From Flavobacterium sp. YJ01 (lineage in GTDB: Bacteria > Bacteroidota > Bacteroidia > Flavobacteriales > Flavobacteriaceae): a stretch of 64,000 bases of DNA. The stretch is taken from contig NZ_CP119757.1 of the NCBI RefSeq assembly GCF_029320955.1, positions 1,054,001 to 1,118,000 on the forward strand, written 5' to 3'. The translations under genes and the position numbers were made by a program. Position 1 is the first letter of the stretch, and each line of letters opens with the position of its first letter. The notes below the pieces were generated by a model, which was not told where the DNA came from, did no database searches, and saw only the letters and a program-made list of their open reading frames with translations. Below are positions 56,095-63,594 of this stretch, in pieces.

Positions 56095-57069
56095 ATGATA
56101 GTCTGGACTCTCTTTTTACTTGCTGTAATTTTTATTCTTGCTTTAGATCTTGGTGTCTTTAACAAAACACCACATATTATTAGCACAAAAGAAGCCAGCA
56201 AATGGACTTTAATCTGGGTAACTTTATCGTTTCTTTTTTCTGGTGTAATCTACTGGTTATACACCACAGATTATATCGAAAATCCTGATGGATTAAAACC
56301 TGCGGTAGCTTCAATGAAGTTTATTACAGGTTACTTAATCGAATTATCTTTAAGCGTAGATAACATTTTTGTTATTGCAATTATCTTTGCTTCATTTAAA
56401 ATTCCGCAAAAATACCAACACCGTGTTTTGTTCTGGGGAATTTTAGGCGCTATAGTTTTCCGCGGATTAATGATTTTCTTTGGAGTAATGTTAATTAGCA
56501 AATTTACCTGGACTACTTATGTATTCGGTTTGTTCTTGCTTTTTACTGCTGCAAAAATGCTTTTTTCTGGAGAAGACGAAGATTTTCACCCGAGAGATTC
56601 TTTTGTATACAAAACGTTAGGCAAAATTATTCCGATTACTTCAGAAATGGATGGAGAAAAATTCTTTATCACAACCAATACTGCAAAAAAAGCGGCAACA
56701 CCTTTATTTGTTGCTTTAATCGTAATCGAAGTTATGGATGTATTGTTTGCAGTAGATAGCGTTCCTGCAATTCTAGCTATTACCAAAGATCCATTTTTAG
56801 TGTTTAGTTCTAATATTTTTGCCATTTTAGGATTGCGTTCTATGTATTTCTTTCTGGCAAATATGCTGGCAAAATTCAGTTATTTAGAATACAGCTTGGT
56901 AGCTATTTTAGCTTTCGTTGGATTAAAAATGCTTCTACACGATTATATTGAAGTACCAGAATGGGCTTCTTTAGGTTTTATCGCTTTATCTCTTTTAGTT
57001 GGAGTTCTGGTTTCATTAAAATTTGGAGAAGAAAAAGTTTTGACAGATTCTGATTCTGATAAAGAATAA
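56095..57069 (+). CDS. TerC/Alx-family integral membrane protein
   Basis: 324 residues with about nine hydrophobic segments. The family's conserved acidic membrane motifs are present: LALDLGVFNK near residue 15, ELSLSVDNIFVIAIIFASFK near 83, and VIEVMDVLFAVDSVPAILAIT near 206. Members export Mn2+ (Alx) or act in metal and tellurite tolerance. No manganese-riboswitch-like structure is obvious in the leader. A good terminator follows. Confidence 0.93.
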   Translation: MIVWTLFLLAVIFILALDLGVFNKTPHIISTKEASKWTLIWVTLSFLFSGVIYWLYTTDYIENPDGLKPAVASMKFITGYLIELSLSVDNIFVIAIIFASFKIPQKYQHRVLFWGILGAIVFRGLMIFFGVMLISKFTWTTYVFGLFLLFTAAKMLFSGEDEDFHPRDSFVYKTLGKIIPITSEMDGEKFFITTNTAKKAATPLFVALIVIEVMDVLFAVDSVPAILAITKDPFLVFSSNIFAILGLRSMYFFLANMLAKFSYLEYSLVAILAFVGLKMLLHDYIEVPEWASLGFIALSLLVGVLVSLKFGEEKVLTDSDSDKE

Positions 57070-57090
57070 ATCTTTAAAACATATAAACAT

Positions 57091-57122
57091 AAAAAAAGGA
57101 AATCTTACGATTTCCTTTTTTT
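57091..57122. terminator. Bidirectional terminator between terC and the lipoprotein gene
   Basis: AAAAAAAGGAAATC (57091-57104) pairs perfectly with GATTTCCTTTTTTT (57109-57122) with a 4-nt loop; A and T runs on both sides serve both convergent genes. Confidence 0.9.
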
Positions 57123-57142
57123 ATGTTTATCAATATTTTCAA

Positions 57143-57658
57143 TTATAAATTAATTGTTTTAACATTACTATCATCAATATTATATTTTGCAATAACTGTA
57201 TTGTAATCAGAGTAATCTTTTTTATTTACTGTTTTATTACTAATTTCAGGATCCGAACCAGGAACAATTACAACACGAAATTTTTGATTAGTTCCTAAAT
57301 TAGCCGGCACAGTATTTAAATTAAATCCATCCAGATAAAGTTCAAAATCTACTCGACTAAAATTAAATTTATAAGTAAAAAATAAAGTCCCATCATCATA
57401 ATAATGTGATTCTGGAATTTGAGACCAAAGAGTACTTCCATTTGCTACTCCTGTCGCTCTGTAAATCAAAACTACATCGCCAGGAAAAAGCGTAAAACCA
57501 AAATCTATAACTTCTCCATCTCCATTAGAAGCAAAATTAACATTATTAACATCAATAACATGAGCAATTGTATCGTAGTCAACATTATCATCATCATTCG
57601 AGCAACTCGAAAACGCCATTAGTCCTGCAACAGCGAATAAGGTAAGTATCTTTTTCAT
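57143..57658 (-). CDS. Lipoprotein of unknown function
   Basis: 171 residues from the ATG at 57658, chosen because it gives a proper lipoprotein signal (LMAFSSC, Cys19) followed by an acidic stretch SNDDDN, a pattern linked with surface export of lipoproteins in Bacteroidota. An in-frame start 14 codons upstream would bury the signal. The rest is beta-rich (VIDFGFTLFPGDVVLIYRAT, LFFTYKFNFSRVDFELYLDG) with no known family. Confidence 0.75.
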   Translation of the reverse strand: MKKILTLFAVAGLMAFSSCSNDDDNVDYDTIAHVIDVNNVNFASNGDGEVIDFGFTLFPGDVVLIYRATGVANGSTLWSQIPESHYYDDGTLFFTYKFNFSRVDFELYLDGFNLNTVPANLGTNQKFRVVIVPGSDPEISNKTVNKKDYSDYNTVIAKYNIDDSNVKTINL

Positions 57659-57749
57659 AAACTTGTTTTTTTTAAGGATTATACTATAAAGATATTCCAA
57701 AAATCAAACCAAAAAAAGCGATTCGGTTTATTTTATGTAAAAAAAGACT

Positions 57750-58619
57750 TTATTTTTTCGCAGTCACTTGATTTTTAAGCAGTATTTTATTGAAAAATAA
57801 AACATGGTATGGAAGAGAATTTTCCCAATAATCCCAAGTATGCGCTCCTGGACGTTCCGTATAATCGTGATCTACTTTATTATAAACTAATCTTCTGTGC
57901 AATTCTCTATTTGGTTCAATTAAAAAATCATCAACACCGCAATCTATAATTAACGGAAGTTTATTTGTCTTTAATTTATCAGCCATTCTTAAAACAGAAT
58001 TTTGCTCGTATAATTCGGTGTTTCCGCTTTTATCTCCAAAAACGGGCTGCATCAATTTTACAATTTGAGCCGAAGAATCTCTATTGAGCATTGTACTCAT
58101 ATCTACCGCACCACTCATACTTCCTGCTGCACAAAACAAATCTGGATGTCTGGCCGACAAATACAAAGCACCATGTCCGCCCATAGAAAGTCCGGTAATT
58201 ACTCTTCCGTTTCTATTGGCAATCGTTTTATACGTTTTATCTACTTTCTGAATTACTTCTTGAGTAATAAAAGTCTCAAACTGACTTTCTTTATTTACAG
58301 GACTATCAATATAAAAACTAAAAGTCTCACCTTCTGGCATCACAATAATCATATTATATTGGTCTGCAAGATTATGAACCAGTTTTTTGTTTGGAGTATT
58401 TTTAAGCCAATCGCTAAAATGTCCGTAGGCTCCGTGCAATAAATACATTACCGGAAAAGTGGTTTTGCTTTTAGAATAAGAATTTGGCAAAACTACAGCA
58501 GCTTTGTAGGTTTTACCCATAGCGGCGCTGGCAACTTGTAAGGTGTCTACTTTTGCGGCATATGTCATGGTTGTAAGACAAAGCAAAAAGGCAGACAACA
58601 GCAATTTAAATTTTTTCAT
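57750..58619 (-). CDS. Exported alpha/beta-hydrolase-fold esterase (esterase D/CE1-like)
   Basis: 289 residues. Signal peptide (residues 1-22, ending TYAA). The nucleophile elbow is GLSMGGHGALYLSARHP, preceded by the oxyanion region PVMYLLHGAYGHFSDWLKNT. The acid is probably in IDCGVDDFLIEP and the His in RPGAHTWDYW. This family includes feruloyl and acetyl esterases and S-formylglutathione hydrolase-like proteins; the exported form suggests deacylation of polysaccharides or other external esters. No CAZyme neighbours it closely. Confidence 0.88.
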   Translation of the reverse strand: MKKFKLLLSAFLLCLTTMTYAAKVDTLQVASAAMGKTYKAAVVLPNSYSKSKTTFPVMYLLHGAYGHFSDWLKNTPNKKLVHNLADQYNMIIVMPEGETFSFYIDSPVNKESQFETFITQEVIQKVDKTYKTIANRNGRVITGLSMGGHGALYLSARHPDLFCAAGSMSGAVDMSTMLNRDSSAQIVKLMQPVFGDKSGNTELYEQNSVLRMADKLKTNKLPLIIDCGVDDFLIEPNRELHRRLVYNKVDHDYTERPGAHTWDYWENSLPYHVLFFNKILLKNQVTAKK

Positions 58620-58700
58620 TTTATGTTTTTTTTCTGATTAGGGAATGTAAATATAACTTTTTTCAGAATAGAACATATGAAAAATCCGACCAGCTTTTTA

Positions 58701-58875
58701 TGCCACGAATTGCACCAATTCTCACTAATTAACTCTAGCAATTTTTATGACAATACAAAAAACAGGATGTAGGAATAAAAAAAATCCGATCAGCTTTTAA
58801 CTGATCGGATTTGTAAAATGTCTTTTTTAGTTAATTACACAAATCAATTCGTGAAGATTAGTGTAATTCGTGGCA
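58701..58875. repeat. GCCACGAATT-type inverted repeat enclosing a hairpin
   Basis: Outer arms 58701-58730 and 58846-58875 are imperfect reverse complements (about 24 of 30). Between them lies a perfect stem AAATCCGATCAG (58782-58793) with CTGATCGGATTT (58801-58812). The element sits directly behind the AraC gene (stop at 58885) and upstream of the esterase gene. Confidence 0.75.
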
Positions 58876-58884
58876 ATACAAAAA

Positions 58885-59757
58885 TTAACTAATAATAATC
58901 TTATGCTCGTGACGGTATTGCGATGCGCTTTTACCTGTATATTGTTTAAATGATTTGCTAAAATGGCTGAAATTATTAAAACCACTTTCGTAACAAACTT
59001 CATTAATACTGATTGGCTGTTCTGCCAAAAGTTTAGAAGCGTGCACCAATCTGTATTCATTTACAAATTCTGTAAATGTTTTATTGGAAATCTTTTTGAA
59101 ATAACGACAAAACGATGGCGTAGTCATACTTACCAAACTCGAAACCTCATCTATAGAAATAGATTCTTGAAAATGATCTTTCACAAAATTGAAAACCACA
59201 TTCATACGGTCATTATCTTGAGTTTGCAATTCTAATGAAAATCCGTCGGCGTTTAATATAGTCGATTCAGTTGAAGAATCTAATTCGTCCAAAATTCCTA
59301 AAAGAGTAAGCAATCTTTGAAATGGCGGTTCATTTTCCATCATTTCAATTTTCTTTCCTATTCTTTTTTTCGTTTCACCGCCAAAAGCGATTCCGCCTTT
59401 AGCTTGTTTTAAAATATTCTGAACTTTTTTCATCTCAGGAGCGATAAAAAAATCGTTTCCTAAAAATTCAGGTTTTATATGAATAACAGTTTCTGTTGTA
59501 TTTCCTGTTTGTTCATTTGTAAATCCGCAATGAGGCAAATTAGCTCCTATTAAAAGTAAACTACCATTGGTATAATAAGAAACATGGCTTCCTATTTGTC
59601 TCTTCCCCGCCCCACCATTAATATAAACCAACTCAATCTCTGGATGATAATGCCATAAATGAGCTTTGCTATTGGTCTTTTCGGCGTGTTTGGCGTAAGT
59701 AAAAGAACTTCCGTATGAGTTAGTTATCACTTCAAGAGCTGGGGCAATAGTCTTCAT
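58885..59757 (-). CDS. AraC-family transcriptional regulator with cupin domain
   Basis: 290 residues from the ATG at 59757; an alternative start 14 codons upstream adds only hydrophobic residues and is not credible. The N-terminal cupin-like effector domain (about 10-110, HYHPEIELVYINGGAGKRQI) is followed by two helix-turn-helix units: DEVSSLVSMTTPSFCRYFKK and VCYESGFNNFSHFSKSFKQY, then TGKSASQYR. It lies next to four tandem small-protein genes, and a 28-bp box shared with three of them sits 57 bp upstream of its ATG; it is the best candidate to bind that box. Confidence 0.93.
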   Translation of the reverse strand: MKTIAPALEVITNSYGSSFTYAKHAEKTNSKAHLWHYHPEIELVYINGGAGKRQIGSHVSYYTNGSLLLIGANLPHCGFTNEQTGNTTETVIHIKPEFLGNDFFIAPEMKKVQNILKQAKGGIAFGGETKKRIGKKIEMMENEPPFQRLLTLLGILDELDSSTESTILNADGFSLELQTQDNDRMNVVFNFVKDHFQESISIDEVSSLVSMTTPSFCRYFKKISNKTFTEFVNEYRLVHASKLLAEQPISINEVCYESGFNNFSHFSKSFKQYTGKSASQYRHEHKIIIS

Positions 59758-59781
59758 GATAATTTCTTTAAAAAATAATAG

Positions 59782-59789
59782 CAAATTTA
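59782..59789 (-). promoter_or_regulatory. Possible -7 box of the AraC gene
   Basis: TAAATTTG on the minus strand fits TAnnTTTG, 24 bp upstream of the ATG at 59757. No -33 TTG is seen; instead the conserved box at 59815-59842 begins about 26 bp further upstream, as if an activator replaces it. Confidence 0.4.
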
Positions 59790-59814
59790 ACAAAAACACC
59801 TAAAATAATTTAAA

Positions 59815-59842
59815 TTTTAACCTATAACGGTTTCGTAAATGA
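59815..59842 (+). promoter_or_regulatory. Conserved 28-bp box, copy 1 (next to the AraC gene)
   Basis: Contains TAACCTATAACGGTTTCGTA, identical over 28 bp to copies 2 and 4. Unlike those, no TTG/TAnnTTTG promoter follows on the plus strand at the matching distance. Flanking similarity reaches about 20 bp on each side, so the block was duplicated. Confidence 0.75.
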
Positions 59843-60077
59843 GGATTTTGCATAAAAATCAAGCATTTTATACTGATGATTTTACATCAAAATCGGCTTT
59901 TTTTTAGTGTCTCGTTTTTTTCTCCGTAATTTTTTTAAAATATCATAATTTGAAGCATGATTTTATACCATTATGGTATTTTTTGTAGGAAAGAAGGAAA
60001 TTTTAGGAAGAATCAAATTTTGAATAAACTTTGAAAAATAACAACCAAATTAACAGAAACATAACATTAAACGCAAA

Positions 60078-60105
60078 TTTTAACCTATAACGGTTTCGTA
60101 AATGA
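60078..60105 (+). promoter_or_regulatory. Conserved 28-bp box, copy 2
   Basis: Core TAACCTATAACGGTTTCGTA inside a 28-bp identical block. It ends 30 bp before the -33 TTG of the first small-protein gene. Inside it AACC and GGTT form an inverted pair 6 bp apart. Confidence 0.8.
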
Positions 60106-60134
60106 GAATATAGCATATAAATTGGAAAATATAG

Positions 60135-60168
60135 TTGTTAAAATAACACAACTGCTGCTATAACTTTG
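60135..60168 (+). promoter_or_regulatory. Promoter of small secreted protein gene 1
   Basis: TTG at 60135-60137, 23-nt spacer, TAACTTTG at 60161-60168. The spacing equals that of the two sister promoters. The leader to the ATG at 60208 is about 35 nt. Confidence 0.65.
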
Positions 60169-60207
60169 CCTCAGAGAAATGAACTAAAAAAATTAATACT
60201 ACAGAAT

Positions 60208-60573
60208 ATGAAAAAGATTATGAAATTAAGTTTAGTATGTGCAGTACTTCTAACAGCAATAAGTACTTATGCAATTGATGGAAATGAGGCATTAAATCTT
60301 CATGTATTAAAAGGAAATGGCAAGGTTATTGCATTTGGAATTAATCAACTTCAAAGAGCTACTATTAGCATTTATGATACAAATGGTAATGTACTATATA
60401 CTGAAAATGCTTCTGGTAAAGAAGGAATTTTAAGAACTTTCAGTTTAGAAGAGTTTCCACAAGGAAAATATATCTTAGAAGTTGCAGATAGTTACAAAAA
60501 AGTAAAATACGATATTACAGTAGATTCTAAAAACTCAGTTTTGTCTTCAAAAGGAGTTTCTTCAGTTTACTAA
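60208..60573 (+). CDS. Small secreted protein, tandem paralogue 1
   Basis: 121 residues from the ATG at 60208; the upstream in-frame ATG at 60166 lies inside the -7 box and cannot be used. The signal peptide runs to STYA, and the mature chain begins IDGNEALNLHVLKGNGKVIA. A beta-rich core follows (ISIYDTNGNVLYTENASGKE, then SLEEFPQGKYILEVADSYKK). The pattern of short strands ending in G-x-Y-x-LEV recalls the T9SS C-terminal sorting domain fold, here as the whole protein. Function unknown. Confidence 0.8.
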   Translation: MKKIMKLSLVCAVLLTAISTYAIDGNEALNLHVLKGNGKVIAFGINQLQRATISIYDTNGNVLYTENASGKEGILRTFSLEEFPQGKYILEVADSYKKVKYDITVDSKNSVLSSKGVSSVY

Positions 60574-60683
60574 GAAAATATTAAAGTTAAGTGTTACTTC
60601 ACGGCACTTAAAATTTTATACTCTAATAAAGTATAAAAAGTGAGGTTAGATAGTTAGTAAGTTAAAAACTTTCAAAAGTTTTA

Positions 60684-60720
60684 AAAACAGCTCTTTGTGG
60701 TTACTGAGCTGTTTTTTTTT
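60684..60720 (+). terminator. Terminator of paralogue 1
   Basis: AAAACAGCTC (60684-60693) pairs with GAGCTGTTTT (60706-60715), then further T. The same hairpin with nearly the same loop follows paralogue 2. Confidence 0.9.
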
Positions 60721-60744
60721 GCTTTATACTTTTTTAAAGATTCT

Positions 60745-60927
60745 AAGGTTCTAAGATGCTAAGTTTCTAAGGTTTTAGTTTATTGTTTTTTAGTTTATTG
60801 TTTTTTACTTTACTCTTATATATAAAGATCTATTGTTGACAAACAGAATTGTAGACAAAATTGCATTGCTGCTCTACAATTATATTCACAAAAGAAAAAT
60901 CTCAGAAACTTAGCATCTTAGAACCTT
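60745..60927. repeat. 24-bp perfect inverted repeat of the CTTAG type
   Basis: Arms 60745-60768 (AAGGTTCTAAGATGCTAAGT and four more) and 60904-60927 are exact complements separated by 135 nt. It matches the degenerate repeats at 9162-9200. Confidence 0.8.
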
Positions 60928-61040
60928 GTACCTATTCTTACATTTATTAAACAAACCTTTAAATCATTGTAAAGTTAAAATCAAGAAAAACGTTGAAAAA
61001 AAATAACCAAATAAGCCAAAACGATAAAAATAAACTCAAA

Positions 61041-61068
61041 TTTTAACATATAACGGTTTCGTAAATGA
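61041..61068 (+). promoter_or_regulatory. Conserved 28-bp box, copy 3
   Basis: One base differs from the other copies (AACATATAACGG in place of AACCTATAACGG). It ends 30 bp before the -33 TTG of paralogue 2. Confidence 0.8.
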
Positions 61069-61097
61069 AAATATAGCATATAAATAGGAAAATATAG

Positions 61098-61131
61098 TTG
61101 CGCTTTTATACTTACAACAGAAGTAATTTAG
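61098..61131 (+). promoter_or_regulatory. Promoter of small secreted protein gene 2
   Basis: TTG at 61098-61100, 23-nt spacer, TAATTTAG at 61124-61131, a -7 box with one mismatch to TAnnTTTG. Confidence 0.6.
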
Positions 61132-61171
61132 CATCAGAGAATTAGAACTATTAATTTAAAAATTAAGTCCC

Positions 61172-61576
61172 ATGAAAAAGATTGCAAAAATTAGTTTAGT
61201 AGCAGCGTTGCTTTTCACTGGAATTAGCACTTACGCAATTGATGGAACGTCGGAGTTTAATCTTCACGTATTAAAAGCTAATGGTAAATTGATCACGTTC
61301 GGTCTTAACCAAACACAGAAAGCCAACTTAGCAATATATGACAAAGAAGGAACTTTAATTTATTCTGAAACTGCTTCTGGCAAAGATGGAATTTTAAGAA
61401 CTTTCAGTCTAGAAGAATTTCCAGAAGGAACATACTTCTTAGAAGTTGAAGACAATACAAAAAAAGCAAAATACGAAATCACTGTAACTGACGAAGCAAC
61501 TGTTTTATCTAAAAATGCTGTTGCATCTGTTTACAAATCAGGTTTTGCTAAAAATACTAGCGTGGCAACACGCTAA
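61172..61576 (+). CDS. Small secreted protein, tandem paralogue 2
   Basis: 134 residues. The signal peptide ends STYA, the mature chain begins IDGTSEFNLHVLKANGKLIT. It is almost the same as paralogue 3, including a C-terminal extension of about 14 residues (SGFAKNTSVATR) not present in paralogue 1. The core SLEEFPEGTYFLEVEDNTKK is shared by the set. Own promoter, box and terminator, so each copy is a complete regulated unit. Confidence 0.82.
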   Translation: MKKIAKISLVAALLFTGISTYAIDGTSEFNLHVLKANGKLITFGLNQTQKANLAIYDKEGTLIYSETASGKDGILRTFSLEEFPEGTYFLEVEDNTKKAKYEITVTDEATVLSKNAVASVYKSGFAKNTSVATR

Positions 61577-61652
61577 AAGATTTTTATACTCTCATACAGT
61601 ATAAAAAGTGAGGTTAGATAGTTAGTAAAGTTTAAAAACTTTTAAAGTTTTA

Positions 61653-61689
61653 AAAACAGCTCTTTGTGGTTACTGAGCTGTTTTTTTTT
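61653..61689 (+). terminator. Terminator of paralogue 2
   Basis: AAAACAGCTC (61653-61662) with GAGCTGTTTT (61675-61684), then T to 61689; a copy of the hairpin behind paralogue 1. Confidence 0.9.
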
Positions 61690-61729
61690 GCTCTTTAATT
61701 AAAGGTTTTTAACACAAAGTTCACAAAGA

Positions 61730-61785
61730 AAAAGCGCAAAGTCCGCAAAGTTTTATAGACAAAGCTTTGCGGACTTTGCGCTTTT
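61730..61785. repeat. 21-bp perfect inverted repeat with GCGCAAAGTCCGCAAAG arms
   Basis: Arms 61730-61750 and 61765-61785 are exact complements around a 14-nt loop. Related but looser units (CACAAAG, CTTTGCG) continue on both sides from 61714 to 61827. Confidence 0.85.
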
Positions 61786-61938
61786 ATAAGTCTCAAAAAT
61801 TTAAAAAAAACTTAGCGCACTTTGCGTTAAAAACCTCAGCTCATTGTAAATAAATTTTTAATCGAGTGTAAAGTTAAAATCAAGCGAAACATTAAAAAAT
61901 AATAACTGAATTAACAAAAACATTAAATATAATTCAAG

Positions 61939-61966
61939 TTTTAACCTATAACGGTTTCGTAAATGA
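61939..61966 (+). promoter_or_regulatory. Conserved 28-bp box, copy 4
   Basis: Identical to copy 2 over 28 bp, ending 30 bp before the -33 TTG of paralogue 3. Confidence 0.8.
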
Positions 61967-61995
61967 GAATATAGCATAGAAATAAGAAAATACAG

Positions 61996-62029
61996 TTGCG
62001 CTTTTTCTTGATATTCATAACTAATTTAG
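61996..62029 (+). promoter_or_regulatory. Promoter of small secreted protein gene 3
   Basis: TTG at 61996-61998, 23-nt spacer, TAATTTAG at 62022-62029; same layout as paralogue 2. Confidence 0.6.
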
Positions 62030-62069
62030 CATCAGAGAATTAGAACTAATAATTTAAAAATTAAGTCCC

Positions 62070-62474
62070 ATGAAAAAGATTGCAAAAATGAGTTTAGTAG
62101 CAGCGTTGCTTTTCACAGGAATAAGCACTTACGCAATTGACGGAACGTCGGAGTTTAATCTTCACGTATTGAAAGCTAATGGAAAACTGATCACTTTCGC
62201 TCTTAACAAAGTACAGAAAGCCAGCTTAGCAATTTATGACAAAGACGGAACGCTAATTTATTCTGAAAATGCTTCTGGTAAAGAAGGAATTTTGAGAACT
62301 TTCAGCTTAGAAGAATTTCCAGAAGGAACTTACTTCTTAGAAGTAGAAGACAATGTAAAAAGAGCAAAATATGAAATTAAAATAACTGAAAATGCATCTG
62401 TTTTATCTAGAAATGCAATTTCTTCAGTTTATAAATATGGTTTTGCTAAAAATACAAATGTCGCTGCCCGTTAA
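62070..62474 (+). CDS. Small secreted protein, tandem paralogue 3
   Basis: 134 residues with a signal peptide ending STYA. It differs from paralogue 2 at only scattered positions (for example FALNKVQKASLAIYDKDGTL against FGLNQTQKANLAIYDKEGTL), pointing to a recent duplication or gene conversion that included the upstream box and promoter. Core SLEEFPEGTYFLEVEDNVKR. No catalytic motif or cysteine pair is seen in the mature chain. Function unknown. Confidence 0.82.
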   Translation: MKKIAKMSLVAALLFTGISTYAIDGTSEFNLHVLKANGKLITFALNKVQKASLAIYDKDGTLIYSENASGKEGILRTFSLEEFPEGTYFLEVEDNVKRAKYEIKITENASVLSRNAISSVYKYGFAKNTNVAAR

Positions 62475-62853
62475 GATTTTATACTAAGGGTATAAAATGA
62501 GGTAAGAAAAAATTAAAAAGTAAACTTTTAATATCAAAAGAACAGCTCTTTGTTGGTTAATGAGCTGTTTTTTTGTGCTTAAATTTAAAGGTGATTTTTA
62601 CACTAAATCACTTTCTGAAAAAATATTCTTATTAATTCAACTAACTGATTTCTAAGCAATAAAAAAAATCGAAAAAATTTTAAAAAAAATAAATCCGCAA
62701 TCCCAGTATTTACGTACATAGTTCAAACAAAGAATAGAAATAGTTTTAATTCAGCAACTTAACTGCTTAAAAATGCTATTTTTTTGCTAAAAATTAAATT
62801 TCTATTTGTAGTTTTACGCGTTCCACATTTAGTAATTAACAATTAAAAAAAAC
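62475..62853. other. Gene-free spacer between paralogues 3 and 4
   Basis: 379 bp with a terminator at 62541-62574. No copy of the conserved box is found here, in contrast to the three preceding spacers. Confidence 0.6.
62541..62574 (+). terminator. Terminator of paralogue 3
   Basis: AACAGCTC (62541-62548) pairs with GAGCTGTT (62562-62569), then T to 62574. Confidence 0.88.
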
Positions 62854-63240
62854 ATGACAAAATTTACCAAAGCTGGTTTAGTTGCTGCCTTTTTTTTAGC
62901 GACTGTGTTTACCTATGCCATTGACGGAAAAGGTGACTATATTTTAAACATTAAAACAGGTAACGGAAAAGTAGTTAGCTTTACTTTAGACACTGTTGAG
63001 AGTTCATCTTTCTCTATTTATGATGAGAACCACAACTTACTTTATGCGGGAGACGCTTTAGCAGATAAGTTAGAGGTTTCAAAAACAATTAGTTTAGAAA
63101 ACTTTCCTGCTGGAACTTACGTTCTAGAATTGAAAGCAAACGACAAAGTTGCGAAACACGAAATTAAAGTTGCTGCTAAAAAGGTGAAAAATGTGAAATT
63201 AGACAATTCTGCTAATCATAGTCCAGGATTTCGTCGTTAA
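62854..63240 (+). CDS. Small secreted protein, diverged paralogue 4
   Basis: 128 residues. The signal peptide ends FTYA and the mature part starts IDGKGDYILNIKTGNGKVVS, keeping the YAIDG junction and the SLENFPAGTYVLELKANDKV core of the family, while the rest has diverged. The tail is basic (KKVKNVKLDN to FRR). It lacks the conserved upstream box, so it is probably outside the shared control. A terminator follows at 63266. Confidence 0.78.
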   Translation: MTKFTKAGLVAAFFLATVFTYAIDGKGDYILNIKTGNGKVVSFTLDTVESSSFSIYDENHNLLYAGDALADKLEVSKTISLENFPAGTYVLELKANDKVAKHEIKVAAKKVKNVKLDNSANHSPGFRR

Positions 63241-63265
63241 TCACTTTTTTGCCCCCAAAAATTAG

Positions 63266-63297
63266 AAAAGCAGCTCGTACCAGAAGCTGCTTTTTTT
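63266..63297 (+). terminator. Terminator of paralogue 4
   Basis: AAAAGCAGCT (63266-63275) pairs with AGCTGCTTTT (63285-63294), followed by T to 63297. Confidence 0.88.
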
Positions 63298-63385
63298 ATG
63301 TCTTTTTTTTAGAAAACATCTATAATATTTTCATTTCGACCGAAGGGATAAATCACACTTGTAACTCCGCAAAGATCTGTGACCG

Positions 63386-63501
63386 TTGCTGTGCGAAGTC
63401 TCCCGACTTCGTACCCGCCGCTATATTCCGTTCCAAAATTATTTTTATATTCTTTATAGATAATTGGAACGGGTACGAAGTCAGGAGACTTCGCACAGCA
63501 A
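63386..63501. repeat. 32-bp inverted repeat with TGTGCGAAGTCTCCCGACTT arms
   Basis: Arms 63386-63417 and 63470-63501 are reverse complements with one mismatch; an inner CGTTCCAAAATTAT/ATAATTGGAACG pairing extends the stem. A 63332-63358 stretch similar to the ATTCCGAGGAACGAGGAATC family precedes it. Confidence 0.88.
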
Positions 63502-63594
63502 TCAGCAAATTTTATAAAATGAAGACTTTGGATACTTGGAAAGATATTCAAGAACATCATGTTCAAAATGGCTATCTCAATATAGCGAGGAAGT

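Larger units (their letters stand above)
60574..61171. other. Gene-free spacer between paralogues 1 and 2
   Basis: 598 bp with a terminator (60684-60720), a 24-bp inverted repeat with distant arms (60745-60927), box copy 3 and the promoter of paralogue 2. No further gene. Confidence 0.6.
61577..62069. other. Gene-free spacer between paralogues 2 and 3
   Basis: 493 bp with a terminator (61653-61689), a 21-bp inverted repeat (61730-61785), box copy 4 and the promoter of paralogue 3. No further gene. Confidence 0.6.
63241..63594. other. Gene-free stretch with terminator and large inverted repeat
   Basis: 354 bp between the convergent paralogue 4 and the T9SS-sorted gene. It holds a terminator and the element at 63386-63501. 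Frames crossing it on either strand only translate the repeat. Confidence 0.6.

Noticed and set aside
60166..60207. N-terminal extension of the first small secreted protein
   Set aside because: Its ATG lies inside the -7 box TAACTTTG; the conserved signal peptide starts at 60208, as in the sister genes.
60574..62853. CRISPR array in the region of repeated blocks
   Set aside because: The repeats are 500-900 bp apart, carry promoters and genes, and there are no regular spacers or cas genes.
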